Below, piece by piece: positions 9,301 through 17,122 of a DNA stretch of 64,000 nucleotides. The stretch lies in assembly GCF_014200305.1 (NCBI RefSeq), contig NZ_JACHBL010000001.1, positions 1,612,001 through 1,676,000 of the forward strand, given 5' to 3'. Numbering within the stretch: the stretch's first letter is position 1; every line of letters begins with the position of its first letter. A program made the translations under genes and the position numbers. A model generated the notes under the pieces. That model searched no databases, was not told where the DNA came from, and saw nothing but the letters and a program-made list of their open reading frames with translations. This DNA comes from Neomicrococcus lactis (GTDB taxonomy: Bacteria > Actinomycetota > Actinomycetes > Actinomycetales > Micrococcaceae).

Positions 9301-9673
9301 CGCATATCTGGACGGCAGCACCAAGAACCGTGCTCAGGTCATCAACTCGTTCAAGGAAGGCGGCGCACCTGTCTTCCTCATCAGCCTCAAGGCCGGTGGC
9401 TTCGGCTTGAACCTGACAGAAGCTGACTACGTCTTCTTGCTCGATCCGTGGTGGAACCCTGCCGCTGAAGAGCAGGCCGTTGACCGTACCCACCGCATTG
9501 GGCAGAAGCGCTCCGTTATGGTCTACCGCATGGTCGCCCAGGACACCATCGAAGAGAAGGTGGTGGCGCTCCAGGACGCCAAGCGCGAGCTCATCTCCTC
9601 CGTCATGGACGGTGGCGACGGCTTCGCCTCACGGCTCACCGCCGACGACATCCGCCGCCTGCTCGCCGAGTAG
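6377..9673 (+). CDS. SWIM zinc-finger SNF2-family helicase
   Basis: A 1098-residue DEAD/H-like helicase of the SNF2 superfamily. The N-terminus carries a SWIM zinc finger (CSCAVGLDCKHVAA, near residues 75-90). A long middle region of unknown fold follows. The C-terminal 480 residues are the ATPase motor: DDMGLGKTIQ (Walker A), LMLDEAQ (Walker B), ITGTPMENN, LIFSQFTSFL and DPWWNPAAEEQAVDRTHRIG. Such proteins translocate on duplex DNA or remodel DNA-protein complexes; the target is unknown. The start could be ATG 6377 or, better for the ribosome binding site, the in-frame GTG at 6386, which has AAAGGA eight bases upstream. It ends at a strong bidirectional terminator. Confidence 0.9.
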   Translation: MSAVSYPLVDARKILKVVGGPAFARGKQYSMEHRIQELNFTDNYLQATVQGSEPSPYRSTVKLSGAPEDLDISATSCSCAVGLDCKHVAAVLIESNSRHLRDRDQFQLVQSREAPSWQEGFERMLGITSQGAAARVVDKDEVQPLALQFELVDSQAVNYSGWMPRSAGQPSRSRYRLAVRPMVKNSAGKWVRSNLRWNTISFKTYGLTLDEEQHRWFCQFVPLYRANGQLYFGNDNDWIFLDEFSSPLFWPLLREAEDLGIELITSTKDIDVEVGPTARVEVGISKDNDGAGLRLAPTLHFEGVDEPLVLSDERAVGGIGNFGIYFEDPANHRIVLSPVTGRLNASELSIVRQPESLRIPEEAAQEFLSAGYPRMRRRIRVQKLDESIELPEIVPPVFVTGVTFFGNDDVALDWWFEYNGVAATKMPDDLRDPDVEASLKERVRALLQNSPAVLASFESLVPKNLEGLDTVDFVRRVLPQLEHFEGVRVDVKGVRPKYRELTESPELAVNVVETERRDWFDLGLMIMLGEREIPLADILRALSRGQTRLLMSDKTYFSLEHPLFDKLKELVSEAQSLQDKPHELKITRYQASLWDEFDELATKSESPDSWNAHVSGLLSLAEKSEISVPSNLQAELRPYQREGFNWLASLWDGGLGGILADDMGLGKTIQALALILHAKASMTDKKLPFLVVAPTSVVPNWEAEALRFAPDLKVATISDTRAKSKESIAEIAAANDVVVTSYTLFRLDAPSYQAVEWGILMLDEAQFVKNKATKAHHAARDLDARMKLAITGTPMENNLMELWALLALTSPGLFPSAVKFNEQYSRPISNSGDQRTLNRLRKRVRPFMLRRTKEAVVSDLPPKQEQVLHVELAPKHRKLYDTHLQRERQKILRLVEDMDRNRFTIFQSLTVLRMMALDAALVDDTYEGVPSAKLDLLLDQLEEIVQDGHRALIFSQFTSFLRRAEDRLEAAGVEYAYLDGSTKNRAQVINSFKEGGAPVFLISLKAGGFGLNLTEADYVFLLDPWWNPAAEEQAVDRTHRIGQKRSVMVYRMVAQDTIEEKVVALQDAKRELISSVMDGGDGFASRLTADDIRRLLAE

Positions 9674-9759
9674 ACGGCAGACGCTGCCGCAGCGGGCAAC
9701 TGCTGCGCCGCTTTGACGTCGATTCGCGCGACATTCCCCAACTTTGACAAAACTCAGGC

Positions 9760-9808
9760 AAAACGAAGAGGAGACCCACCGCAATGGTGGATCTCCTCTT
9801 CGTTTTTT
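9760..9808. terminator. Bidirectional intrinsic terminator
   Basis: A long stem pairs CGAAGAGGAGA..CCACC (about 9763-9780) with GGTGG..TCTCCTCTTCG (about 9786-9802), flanked by A-rich sequence on the left and TTTTTT on the right. It lies between the SNF2 gene and sucD, which face each other, and can end both transcripts. Confidence 0.85.
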
Positions 9809-9842
9809 AGTTCAGTTGCTAAGGATACTCAGCGAGTAGTGC

Positions 9843-10763
9843 TTAGAGGTTCGAAGCCTCAGCGCCACCTGCGTACACCTGGCGAAGCAAGTGAGCGGTC
9901 TCGGAAGGCGTCTTGCCAACCTTCACGCCTGCTGCTTCAAGAGCTTCCTTCTTGGCCTGAGCGGTTCCAGCGGAGCCGGAAACGATAGCGCCGGCGTGAC
10001 CCATGGTCTTGCCTTCGGGAGCGGTAAAGCCTGCAACGTAGCCAACCACTGGCTTCGTGACGTTGTTCTTGATGAACTCTGCAGCGCGCTCTTCAGCGTC
10101 GCCACCGATTTCACCAATCATCACGATTGCCTTGGTCTCTGGGTCAGCTTCGAAAGCTGCCAAAGCGTCGATGTGGGTGGTGCCGATGACTGGGTCGCCA
10201 CCAATGCCGATGGCGGTGGAGAAGCCGAGGTCACGGAGTTCGTACATCATCTGGTAGGTCAAGGTACCGGACTTGGAAACAAGTCCAACGCCACCCTTGC
10301 CGGTGATGTTTGCCGGAGTGATGCCCACGAGGGACTCGCCTGGCGTGATGATGCCTGGGCAGTTCGGGCCGATGATGCGGGTCTTCGGCGTGCCGTCTTC
10401 CTTGACGTTCTTCTGGGAAAGAGCGAAGAACTCAGCGGAATCCTGCACAGGAACGCCTTCGGTGATGATGACCAAGAGGCCGATTTCAGCCTCGATGGCC
10501 TCAACGGCTGCGTCCTTGGTGAACTGTGGCGGCACGAAAGCGATCGACACGTCAGCGCCGGTCTCTTCCATTGCTTCCTTGACGGTGCCGAAAACCTTGA
10601 TTTCCTTGTCACCATGGGTAACGGTGGTGCCAGCCTTGCGAGCGTTCACGCCGCCCACAATGTTGGTGCCAGCGGCAAGCATGCGGGCGGTGTGCTTTGC
10701 ACCTTCGCCGCCGGTGATGCCCTGAACGATGACCTTGGAGTCTTTGTTAATGAAAATAGCCAT
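9843..10763 (-). CDS. sucD: Succinyl-CoA ligase, alpha subunit
   Basis: 306 residues, full length for the alpha subunit. It has an N-terminal CoA-binding Rossmann domain ([11 protein letters not shown] near residue 12) and the phosphohistidine loop [11 protein letters not shown] near residue 245, whose His carries phosphate from succinyl-phosphate to nucleotide. The enzyme converts succinyl-CoA to succinate in the TCA cycle with formation of ATP or GTP. GAGAGAG upstream supports the ATG at 10763. It follows sucC by 18 bp, so the two subunits are made from one operon. Confidence 0.96.
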   Translation of the reverse strand: MAIFINKDSKVIVQGITGGEGAKHTARMLAAGTNIVGGVNARKAGTTVTHGDKEIKVFGTVKEAMEETGADVSIAFVPPQFTKDAAVEAIEAEIGLLVIITEGVPVQDSAEFFALSQKNVKEDGTPKTRIIGPNCPGIITPGESLVGITPANITGKGGVGLVSKSGTLTYQMMYELRDLGFSTAIGIGGDPVIGTTHIDALAAFEADPETKAIVMIGEIGGDAEERAAEFIKNNVTKPVVGYVAGFTAPEGKTMGHAGAIVSGSAGTAQAKKEALEAAGVKVGKTPSETAHLLRQVYAGGAEASNL

Positions 10764-10781
10764 GATCTGTCTCTCTCAGTC

Positions 10782-11945
10782 TTAAGCGTTCGCCAGCTCG
10801 GCGGCCTTGTCGGCGCCTTCGTCCATGCTGAAAGCCTGGGTTACGAGGGCGTGGTTGGCCTCAGAGAGGATACGGCGGCCTTCTTCAACGTTGTTGCCGT
10901 CAAGACGGACAACGAGAGGCTTGGTGGCCTTGTCGCCGAGGATCTCGAGAGCCTTGACGATACCGTTTGCTACGGCGTCACATGCGGTGATGCCACCGAA
11001 GACATTCACGAAAACGCTCTTGACCTGTGCATCGTTCAAAATGATGTCAAGACCGTTGGCCATAACCTCTGCAGAGGCGCCGCCTCCGATGTCGAGGAAG
11101 TTAGCTGGCTTCACGTTGCCGTGGTTTTCGCCAGCGTAAGCAACGACGTCGAGGGTGGACATCACGAGGCCAGCACCGTTACCGATGATGCCAACTTCGC
11201 CGTCAAGCTTGACGTAGTTGAGGTCCAATTCCTTGGCGCGCAATTCGATTGGATCGGCTGCTGCCTTGTCCTCGAGTGCTGCGTGGTCTTCGTGACGGAA
11301 TTCAGCATTGTCATCCAAGGAGACCTTGCCGTCAAGGGCAACGATCTCTCCGGCGCCGGTCTTCACCAATGGGTTGACCTCAACGAGGGTTGCATCTTCA
11401 GACTTGAAGGTTTCCCACAGCTTGATGATGACGTCGGCAACCTTGCCGCGAAGCTCTTCTGGGAAGTTAGCTTCTGCAACGATCTCGGCAGCCTTGGCAG
11501 CGTCGATTCCAACGGTTGGGTCAACGGCAACTTTGGCGAGTGCCTCCGGGCGCTCTACTGCGAGCTGCTCGATATCCATGCCGCCTTCAACGGAGCACAT
11601 TGCAAGGTAGTTGCGGTTGGCTCGGTCGAGGAGAACGGAGAAGTAGTATTCCTCAGCGATATCTGCACCCTGAGCGATCATCACCTTGTTGACCGTGTGG
11701 CCCTTGATGTCCATGCCCAAGATGTCGGATGCGTACTGGAAAGCTTCATCGGCGGTCTTGGCAACCTTCACGCCGCCGGCCTTACCGCGGCCACCGACCT
11801 TCACTTGCGCCTTGACTACTACAACGCCACCGATCTTCTCGGCAGCTGCCTTGGCTTCTTCCGGAGTGTAAGCGACGATCCCAGCAAGCACGGGTACCCC
11901 GTGTGCTTCGAAAAGATCGCGCGCCTGGTATTCATACAGGTCCAC
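10782..11945 (-). CDS. sucC: Succinyl-CoA ligase, beta subunit
   Basis: 387 residues, typical of the beta subunit: N-terminal ATP-grasp domain ([38 protein letters not shown]) and C-terminal ligase domain with [19 protein letters not shown]. It binds the nucleotide and pairs with SucD. The start codon is GTG at 11945, with AAGGA seven bases upstream. The 241 bp upstream of it (11946-12186), between sucC and the end of pcrA, contain no gene I can support. They hold a small CTAC/GTAG inverted repeat and one copy of the recurring TACGACGACGCAGCT motif, and must carry the sucCD promoter. Confidence 0.96.
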   Translation of the reverse strand: MDLYEYQARDLFEAHGVPVLAGIVAYTPEEAKAAAEKIGGVVVVKAQVKVGGRGKAGGVKVAKTADEAFQYASDILGMDIKGHTVNKVMIAQGADIAEEYYFSVLLDRANRNYLAMCSVEGGMDIEQLAVERPEALAKVAVDPTVGIDAAKAAEIVAEANFPEELRGKVADVIIKLWETFKSEDATLVEVNPLVKTGAGEIVALDGKVSLDDNAEFRHEDHAALEDKAAADPIELRAKELDLNYVKLDGEVGIIGNGAGLVMSTLDVVAYAGENHGNVKPANFLDIGGGASAEVMANGLDIILNDAQVKSVFVNVFGGITACDAVANGIVKALEILGDKATKPLVVRLDGNNVEEGRRILSEANHALVTQAFSMDEGADKAAELANA

Positions 11946-12186
11946 GGTTGTGTCCTTCTACGTCGAAGTCTGCTGACTCGGTTTTTAGTTCGGCACACGC
12001 GCAAAACGCGGGCACCCTCTTCAGCACTTTAGTCCCGTCAGCGCTCTTGCGTCACCAGACTATCCGGCAACGTGAGAAACCACACAGTTCTACAATTCGT
12101 AGAGTTTGCGCGCTGTGCGGTAGTCGGTTGCTTTCCAGTACGACGACGCAGCTCAATTACCGTAGTCACGTGCGGTTTTGCGGCTA

Positions 12187-14742
12187 TTAGGACTGCGGAG
12201 TGTTCTTGACGAGGGGCGCGTAACGCAACAGCAGACGCTTTTCGCCGCTTTCGAACTTCACCTTGGCAACAGTCTTCGCGCCGGTGCCTTCAACAGACAG
12301 CACAGTTCCGTTGCCGAAGCTCGTGTGGTTGACCGAATCTCCCACCGAGAGCTCCATGATGGCCTTCTCTTCGCGCGCCGTAGACGGGCTACTGGAAGCT
12401 GCCGTCTTCAGCTCGTGGACTTCTGGATCCCCCGCTTTACGTCCAGGGCGGTTCGGGCTAGTGCCCGCACCCCAGTACGAACCCTTTTCATAGCGACTCG
12501 TGGAGAAGTCGCGACGATCACCGGAGCCTTCGCCGTACCCGCCGTCGCTGTAGCCGCGTCCACCAGATCCGCTTCCAAATCCACCGAAACCGCCGCCGAA
12601 GTCGCCTCCGCCGAAACCACCGCCACCGAAACCGCCGCCGAAGCCGCCTCCGCCGAAGCCGCCGCTGCCAAATCGCGGCGTGCTGGCCTCACGCTTCCAG
12701 TCGATGAGGTTCTCTGGTATTTCTTCCAAGAACTGGCTCGGAGGGTTCGCTTGCGTTTGCCCCCAGAGGCTGCGCGTCTCCGAACGGGTCAAGTACAAGC
12801 GTTCCCGGGCACGAGTGAGTCCCACGTAGGCAAGGCGGCGTTCTTCCGCCAGCTCGCCCACGTCAGAGAAGGCACGCTGATGCGGGAAAACGCCGTGCTC
12901 CATGCCCGTCAGGAACACCACGGGGAACTCGAGGCCCTTCGCGGTGTGCAGGGTCATGAGCGTGATTTGGCCTTCTTGGACCGCCATGGCGGCGCCTTCG
13001 TCATCATCCGGCGCATCAGGAATCTGGTCAGCGTCGGCAACGAGTGAGACCTGCTCCAAGAAGTCGCCGAGTCCCAGTTCGGGGTTCTCTTTTTCGAAGT
13101 CGCGAATCACCGAGATGAGTTCGGAGAGGTTCTCCGCGCGCGAATCGTTCTGTGGGTCGCCGGTGCCACGAACCGTGGCCCAGTATCCAGTGCGTTCGAG
13201 CGTCTGATCGAGCGCGATCGCGGGTCCCTGCTGCGCGAGGATCTCTTTGAGCTCATCGATGAGTGCCACGAACTCAGTAATCGACTTAAGGGATCTCGTG
13301 GCCAGTCCTGGCGCCTCACTCGCCCGGCGAGCCGCTTCCATGAACGAAATCCGATCGCGCCCAGCAAGAGCCGCGATGGCACCTTCTGCGCGCTCACCGA
13401 TGCCGCGCTTAGGTTCGTTAATGATGCGACGCAAGCTCACGTCGTCGGACTCGTTAACGAAGATCCGCAGGTACGCGAGGGCGTCTTTGACTTCTTTGCG
13501 GTCGTAGAAGCGGGTTCCGCCGACCACCTTGTACTTGAGGTCAACCCGAACCAGTTGCTCTTCGAGGGCACGCGATTGCGCGTTGGTGCGGTAGAAGATC
13601 GCTACGTCGCCAGGACGCACGGCGCCTTCATCGTTGAGGCGCAGGATCTCGTCGGCGATCCAGCGTGCCTCGTCAGATTCGGATTCGCCGACGTAGCCCG
13701 TGATGAGTTCGCCATCGCCGGCGGCCGTCCAGAGTCGCTTCTCGGGACGGTTCGGATTGCGCTGAATGACCGCGTTTGCTGCCGAGAGGATGTTTTGGGT
13801 GGAGCGGTAGTTTTGTTCGAGCTTGACCGTCCGGGCTTCCGGGTAGTCCTTCTCAAATTCCACGATATTGCGGATGTTCGCGCCGCGGAAAGCATAAATG
13901 GACTGATCAGAGTCGCCCACCACCGTGAGTTCGCCGGGAGGAGTCTGGCCCTCGGGACCGGTCAGCTCGCGAACGAACGCGTACTGGGCGTGGTTTGTGT
14001 CCTGGTATTCGTCCACCAGGATGTGGCGGAAGCGGCGCCGGTAGTTGTCCGTAATGGCCGGGAACGCGCGGAACAGGTAAACGGTCTGGCTCAACAGATC
14101 GTCGAAGTCCATCGCGTTGGCCTGGCGCAAGCGGGACATGTATTGCGGGTAAACCTCGGCCACGGCTTGGCCAATGAGGTCCTTCGGTCCATCCGGCGTG
14201 AATTCGTCTGGAGAGACGAGCTCATTCTTCAAGCCAGAAATGCGGTGCTGAATGGCCTTCGGAGGAAGCTTCTTGGAGTCGATTTCCAGCTCGCGAGAAA
14301 TGATGGTGATCAATCGTAGCGAGTCAGCGGAGTCATAGATCGTGAAGTTGGACGTCAGGCCAACGGACGCAGCTTCTTGGCGCAAAATACGGACGCACGA
14401 TGAGTGGAACGTGGAGATCCACATCTTGCGAGCGTCTTCGCCCACCAAGTTTTCGATGCGCTCGCGCATTTCCGCAGCGGCTTTATTAGTGAAGGTAATG
14501 GCCATGACTTGGTGCGGACGCGCGCGGCCAGTGGCGAGCGCGTAGGCGATGCGGTGCGAGAGCACGCGCGTCTTACCTGATCCAGCACCAGCGATGATGA
14601 GCAGCGGCGAACCCTCATGCTGGACTGCTTCAGCTTGGTTTTCGTTCAGTCCATCAAGCAGTGCAGACGGTGACTGAAAGGCGGTAGGCGCGTTGGACGC
14701 GCGAAAATCCGCGTCAGCAAAAGGGTTAAACTCAAAATCCAT
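12187..14742 (-). CDS. pcrA: ATP-dependent DNA helicase PcrA/UvrD
   Basis: A superfamily 1A 3'-5' helicase used in excision repair and in clearing proteins from DNA. Motifs in order: IAGAGSGKT (Walker A, near residue 52), ILVDEYQDTN (Walker B), GDSDQSIYAFRGA, LEQNYRSTQNIL, TLHTAKGLEFPVVF and VGLTRARERLYL. The C-terminus (SVGDSVNHTSFGNGTV to the end) is the Tudor-like domain of PcrA. Between motor and Tudor domain, about residues 690-745, is an unusual glycine/phenylalanine-rich linker made of GGFGGG-type repeats. GGGAGGG a few bases upstream fixes the ATG at 14742. 851 residues is longer than the usual ~720-800, the excess being mainly the linker. Confidence 0.95.
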   Translation of the reverse strand: MDFEFNPFADADFRASNAPTAFQSPSALLDGLNENQAEAVQHEGSPLLIIAGAGSGKTRVLSHRIAYALATGRARPHQVMAITFTNKAAAEMRERIENLVGEDARKMWISTFHSSCVRILRQEAASVGLTSNFTIYDSADSLRLITIISRELEIDSKKLPPKAIQHRISGLKNELVSPDEFTPDGPKDLIGQAVAEVYPQYMSRLRQANAMDFDDLLSQTVYLFRAFPAITDNYRRRFRHILVDEYQDTNHAQYAFVRELTGPEGQTPPGELTVVGDSDQSIYAFRGANIRNIVEFEKDYPEARTVKLEQNYRSTQNILSAANAVIQRNPNRPEKRLWTAAGDGELITGYVGESESDEARWIADEILRLNDEGAVRPGDVAIFYRTNAQSRALEEQLVRVDLKYKVVGGTRFYDRKEVKDALAYLRIFVNESDDVSLRRIINEPKRGIGERAEGAIAALAGRDRISFMEAARRASEAPGLATRSLKSITEFVALIDELKEILAQQGPAIALDQTLERTGYWATVRGTGDPQNDSRAENLSELISVIRDFEKENPELGLGDFLEQVSLVADADQIPDAPDDDEGAAMAVQEGQITLMTLHTAKGLEFPVVFLTGMEHGVFPHQRAFSDVGELAEERRLAYVGLTRARERLYLTRSETRSLWGQTQANPPSQFLEEIPENLIDWKREASTPRFGSGGFGGGGFGGGFGGGGFGGGDFGGGFGGFGSGSGGRGYSDGGYGEGSGDRRDFSTSRYEKGSYWGAGTSPNRPGRKAGDPEVHELKTAASSSPSTAREEKAIMELSVGDSVNHTSFGNGTVLSVEGTGAKTVAKVKFESGEKRLLLRYAPLVKNTPQS

Positions 14743-14807
14743 GGCCCTCCCAGTCTACGCAGGCGCCACAGTCATCGCAGCCGACCTTTGCCCATCTGTG
14801 GACAATA

Positions 14808-15470
14808 ATGGAGGGCATGGCCAAAAAGAAGAAGCAGCGTCCACAGGCGACCACTCCCCCTCCACCGCAGTCCATCGCGGCCCGCATGTCTCAGACTCAG
14901 GCAGAAGGCGAAGCCAACCGCACGGCAAACAACAGCCCCGGGCTGATCGTAGTGGCCGCCTTGGCCGCCTCCGTGTTCCTCTTTTGGTACTACCACGGCA
15001 TGGTCTTGAACCAGATGGCAGACCTCTCTAACGGCATCACGATGCCGGATCAGCTCATGCTGGGCTACGGTACGGACCACGTGGAAGCGCTACGGGCCGC
15101 CATGAATAGCGACGCCGTGGGTCAGCTCACCTATGTCCACAAAACTGCGGGACTGATGTTTCCCTTGTTCTTTGCGCTTGCATCGCTCTTGGCTATTGGA
15201 CTCTCCGTCCCCCGCGGACTCTTGCGTTGGGGCTTGTGGATTGTGCCGATGGCATTCACAGTCCTCGACTTGTGGGAAAACAATGCGATCGATGCCCTTT
15301 TCACCGGCGCGCTCGATCCAGGTGCAGTGGCGCTGGCATCCACCCTGACCATCATTCGGTGGGTTCTGTTGTTCTTGAGTTTCGGAGCGGTGTGTGGCGC
15401 CTTGATTTACTCATTCGTCAAGACGTTCCGCCAAAAATGGGACGACGCCGGACTCCGTCCGCTTCGTTAG
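14808..15470 (+). CDS. Four-helix membrane protein of unknown function
   Basis: I do not recognise a function. The 220-residue product has a Lys- and Pro-rich N-terminal tail (KKKKQRPQATTPPPP) followed by four hydrophobic segments, near residues 45-65, 105-130, 140-160 and 175-200, and a basic C-terminal tail. The extracellular loop between the first two segments is about 45 residues. The start could be ATG 14808 or ATG 14817; GGAGGG lies too close to the second, so the first is used. It is divergent from pcrA and ends 38 bp before tRNA-Arg. Confidence 0.72.
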   Translation: MEGMAKKKKQRPQATTPPPPQSIAARMSQTQAEGEANRTANNSPGLIVVAALAASVFLFWYYHGMVLNQMADLSNGITMPDQLMLGYGTDHVEALRAAMNSDAVGQLTYVHKTAGLMFPLFFALASLLAIGLSVPRGLLRWGLWIVPMAFTVLDLWENNAIDALFTGALDPGAVALASTLTIIRWVLLFLSFGAVCGALIYSFVKTFRQKWDDAGLRPLR

Positions 15471-15480
15471 CCCCTCTCAT

Positions 15481-15503
15481 CTCCCGGTAGGATAGTCCGG
15501 GAG
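15481..15503 (+). terminator. Hairpin between membrane protein gene and tRNA-Arg
   Basis: CTCCCGG (15481-15487) pairs perfectly with CCGGGAG (15497-15503) across a 9-base loop. It directly follows the stop codon at 15470 and precedes the tRNA by five bases. There is only a short T-stretch after it, so it may be a weak terminator or a tRNA-processing element. Confidence 0.4.
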
Positions 15504-15508
15504 GTTTG

Positions 15509-15585
15509 GCCCCTGTAGCTCAGTAGGATAGAGCGACCCTCTCCTAAAGGGTAGGCCATCGGTTCGATTCCGGTCAGGGGCACCA
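15509..15585 (+). tRNA. tRNA-Arg (anticodon CCT)
   Basis: A complete cloverleaf: acceptor GCCCCTG/CAGGGGC, D arm with AGCTCAGTAGGATAGAGC, anticodon stem ACCCT/AGGGT around the loop CTCCTAA (anticodon CCT, reads AGG), T arm with GGTTCGATTCC, discriminator A and encoded CCA. The length is 77 bases. Confidence 0.95.
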
Positions 15586-15602
15586 CAGCTTGAGGCGTAG
15601 GT

Positions 15603-16790
15603 TCAACCACGCACGGTCATCCACCACAAGATCATGGTGAGTGTTACAAGAAATCCAGAAAAATAATTCAGCCAGATGAAGCGCCGCCACGCCTTATTGG
15701 TGGTGCCGGCGTCCTGGTCGGTGACGTGAAGATATGGGACCGCGTTAACGATGTACGGCACAGCAACAATGGCCACCAACGGCCCTGGCCACGAAGTCAT
15801 GAGCATGAGAATTCCCGCAGTACCCCACATCACAATTGTAAATATCACGGTAGAACGAGCGCCGATCACAGTGGCAACTGAACCAATTCCTGCCTCCCGG
15901 TCTGGTTGGATGTCTTGCACCGCGCCAAAAGCGTGCGCTGCAATTCCCCAACAAAAAAACGCGCCCAACATCAATAACAAGGCCGAGTCAAAGGAGGCAC
16001 CCGCCAAGGTCAGTCCTACTACCGCCGGACTCACGAAGTGAGTGCTAGAGGTGAGGGAGTCGACGAAAGGACGCTCCTTGAATCGGAGGCCAGCCGCGGA
16101 ATAGGCGATTACCGCGAAGGTGCTGACTGCGAGCGCTATGGCGGATTCAGGAGAACCCGCCGCGAAGAGCACTGCAAGGAACGGCACATTGGTGACCAGA
16201 CACAACCACAGCATGGGCCGGTGATAGGCGGGCGGCAGAAGGGCACCTTCCAGCCCGCCCTTTCGCGGATTATTGATGTCCGAGGCGTAGTCGAATACAT
16301 CATTGATGCCGTACATAGCTAAGTTGTATGGGATGAGATAGTAGATCGCGCCAACTACCAGCAACCAGTCAATGTCCCGCGTTGCGAGGAAGTACGCCGC
16401 ACCGAAAGGAAAAGCGGTGTTGATCCAGCTCACGGGTCTCGAAACTATCAGAGCATGCTTCAAGAGGGCACTCATTTTGAGGTGTGGGTGGTGCGTCATG
16501 AACTGCCACAGGGCCGGCAACAGGATGACGGTGGCCAACGGATAAGCGAAGTCTTCGACAGGTGCCAATCCCACTCGAATCCCTGAAATAAGAGCATCAC
16601 TGTAAGTAAAAAGGTTCAAGGCAATCATCAATGTGTCGAACACTGCCGTCAGCACCATCAAGGCGGTACCTGCCACCAGAACGGCTGGCATGTTCACCTT
16701 GACCCGCAAACTTGATCCTGCCCGCGTGAGGATCAGCGCTACCGTCACAGCAATGGCTAGAAACGCGACGGACAACAACGCGTACCTCAC
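15603..16790 (-). CDS. crtYf-crtEb: Fused C50 carotenoid cyclase subunit and lycopene elongase (CrtYf-CrtEb)
   Basis: 395 residues with two parts. Residues 1 to about 105 form a lycopene-cyclase (CarR/CrtY-type) domain with three membrane segments and the signature GLAPVEDFAYP. Residues about 110-395 are a UbiA-type prenyltransferase with MYGINDVFDYASDINNPRKG (NDxxD) and the second motif VQDIQPDREAG. The first part would act with CrtYe to close the rings; the second adds C5 units to lycopene (C40 to C50). In Corynebacterium these are separate genes; a fused form was described, as I recall, in Dietzia (lbtBC). Its start overlaps crtYe by 4 bp. It is the last gene of the operon. Which ring type is made cannot be told. 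Confidence 0.85.
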   Translation of the reverse strand: MRYALLSVAFLAIAVTVALILTRAGSSLRVKVNMPAVLVAGTALMVLTAVFDTLMIALNLFTYSDALISGIRVGLAPVEDFAYPLATVILLPALWQFMTHHPHLKMSALLKHALIVSRPVSWINTAFPFGAAYFLATRDIDWLLVVGAIYYLIPYNLAMYGINDVFDYASDINNPRKGGLEGALLPPAYHRPMLWLCLVTNVPFLAVLFAAGSPESAIALAVSTFAVIAYSAAGLRFKERPFVDSLTSSTHFVSPAVVGLTLAGASFDSALLLMLGAFFCWGIAAHAFGAVQDIQPDREAGIGSVATVIGARSTVIFTIVMWGTAGILMLMTSWPGPLVAIVAVPYIVNAVPYLHVTDQDAGTTNKAWRRFIWLNYFSGFLVTLTMILWWMTVRG

Positions 16791-17122
16791 GTGTTTCTCT
16801 CCTTACCGAAGCGCTCTAATATGCGTACGGAACCCGTATAGAGCACCATGGTGCAAAGTACTAGGAACACCAAGAAAAAGGGCTCTTCCAGAGGCATTTC
16901 GGGGGCGAGCTCGATCCCCAGCATGGCTTCCGAGGATCCGCGCAGGAAGATGCCAGCCGCGATGCCCGCGGCATCCCATAGCAACAGAAAAACGATCCCT
17001 GCCGCGGTGACAAGGGCAGCGCTCGCGGAATCTCTCCAGAAAAACAGTCGAAACCGGAAATCCAAAAGCAGCATGCACACGATCCCTCCCATCAAAGTCG
17101 ATAGGTAGGCGAAGGCCATCAC
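16787..17122 (-). CDS. crtYe: C50 carotenoid epsilon/beta-cyclase subunit CrtYe
   Basis: 111 residues, three to four membrane segments, a single lycopene-cyclase domain with FRLFFWRD, LLLWDAAGIAAGIF and PEMPLEEPFF, the acidic pair typical of the heterodimeric cyclases. It is expected to form the functional cyclase with the CrtYf half of the next protein in the membrane. It begins with GTG at 17122 or ATG at 17119, both overlapping the crtI stop codon; AGG seven bases before the GTG favours the GTG. Translational coupling along the operon is evident. Confidence 0.85.
   Translation of the reverse strand: MMAFAYLSTLMGGIVCMLLLDFRFRLFFWRDSASAALVTAAGIVFLLLWDAAGIAAGIFLRGSSEAMLGIELAPEMPLEEPFFLVFLVLCTMVLYTGSVRILERFGKERNT

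Noticed and set aside
9891-12032. 713-codon open frame on the + strand
   Set aside because: It is the antisense shadow of sucD and sucC. Its predicted protein has no family features, and the long frame follows from the codon bias of the real genes.
12187-14742. Gly-rich region of pcrA as a frameshift artefact
   Set aside because: The frame continues cleanly into the conserved Tudor-like C-terminus, so the repeat is a real in-frame linker.
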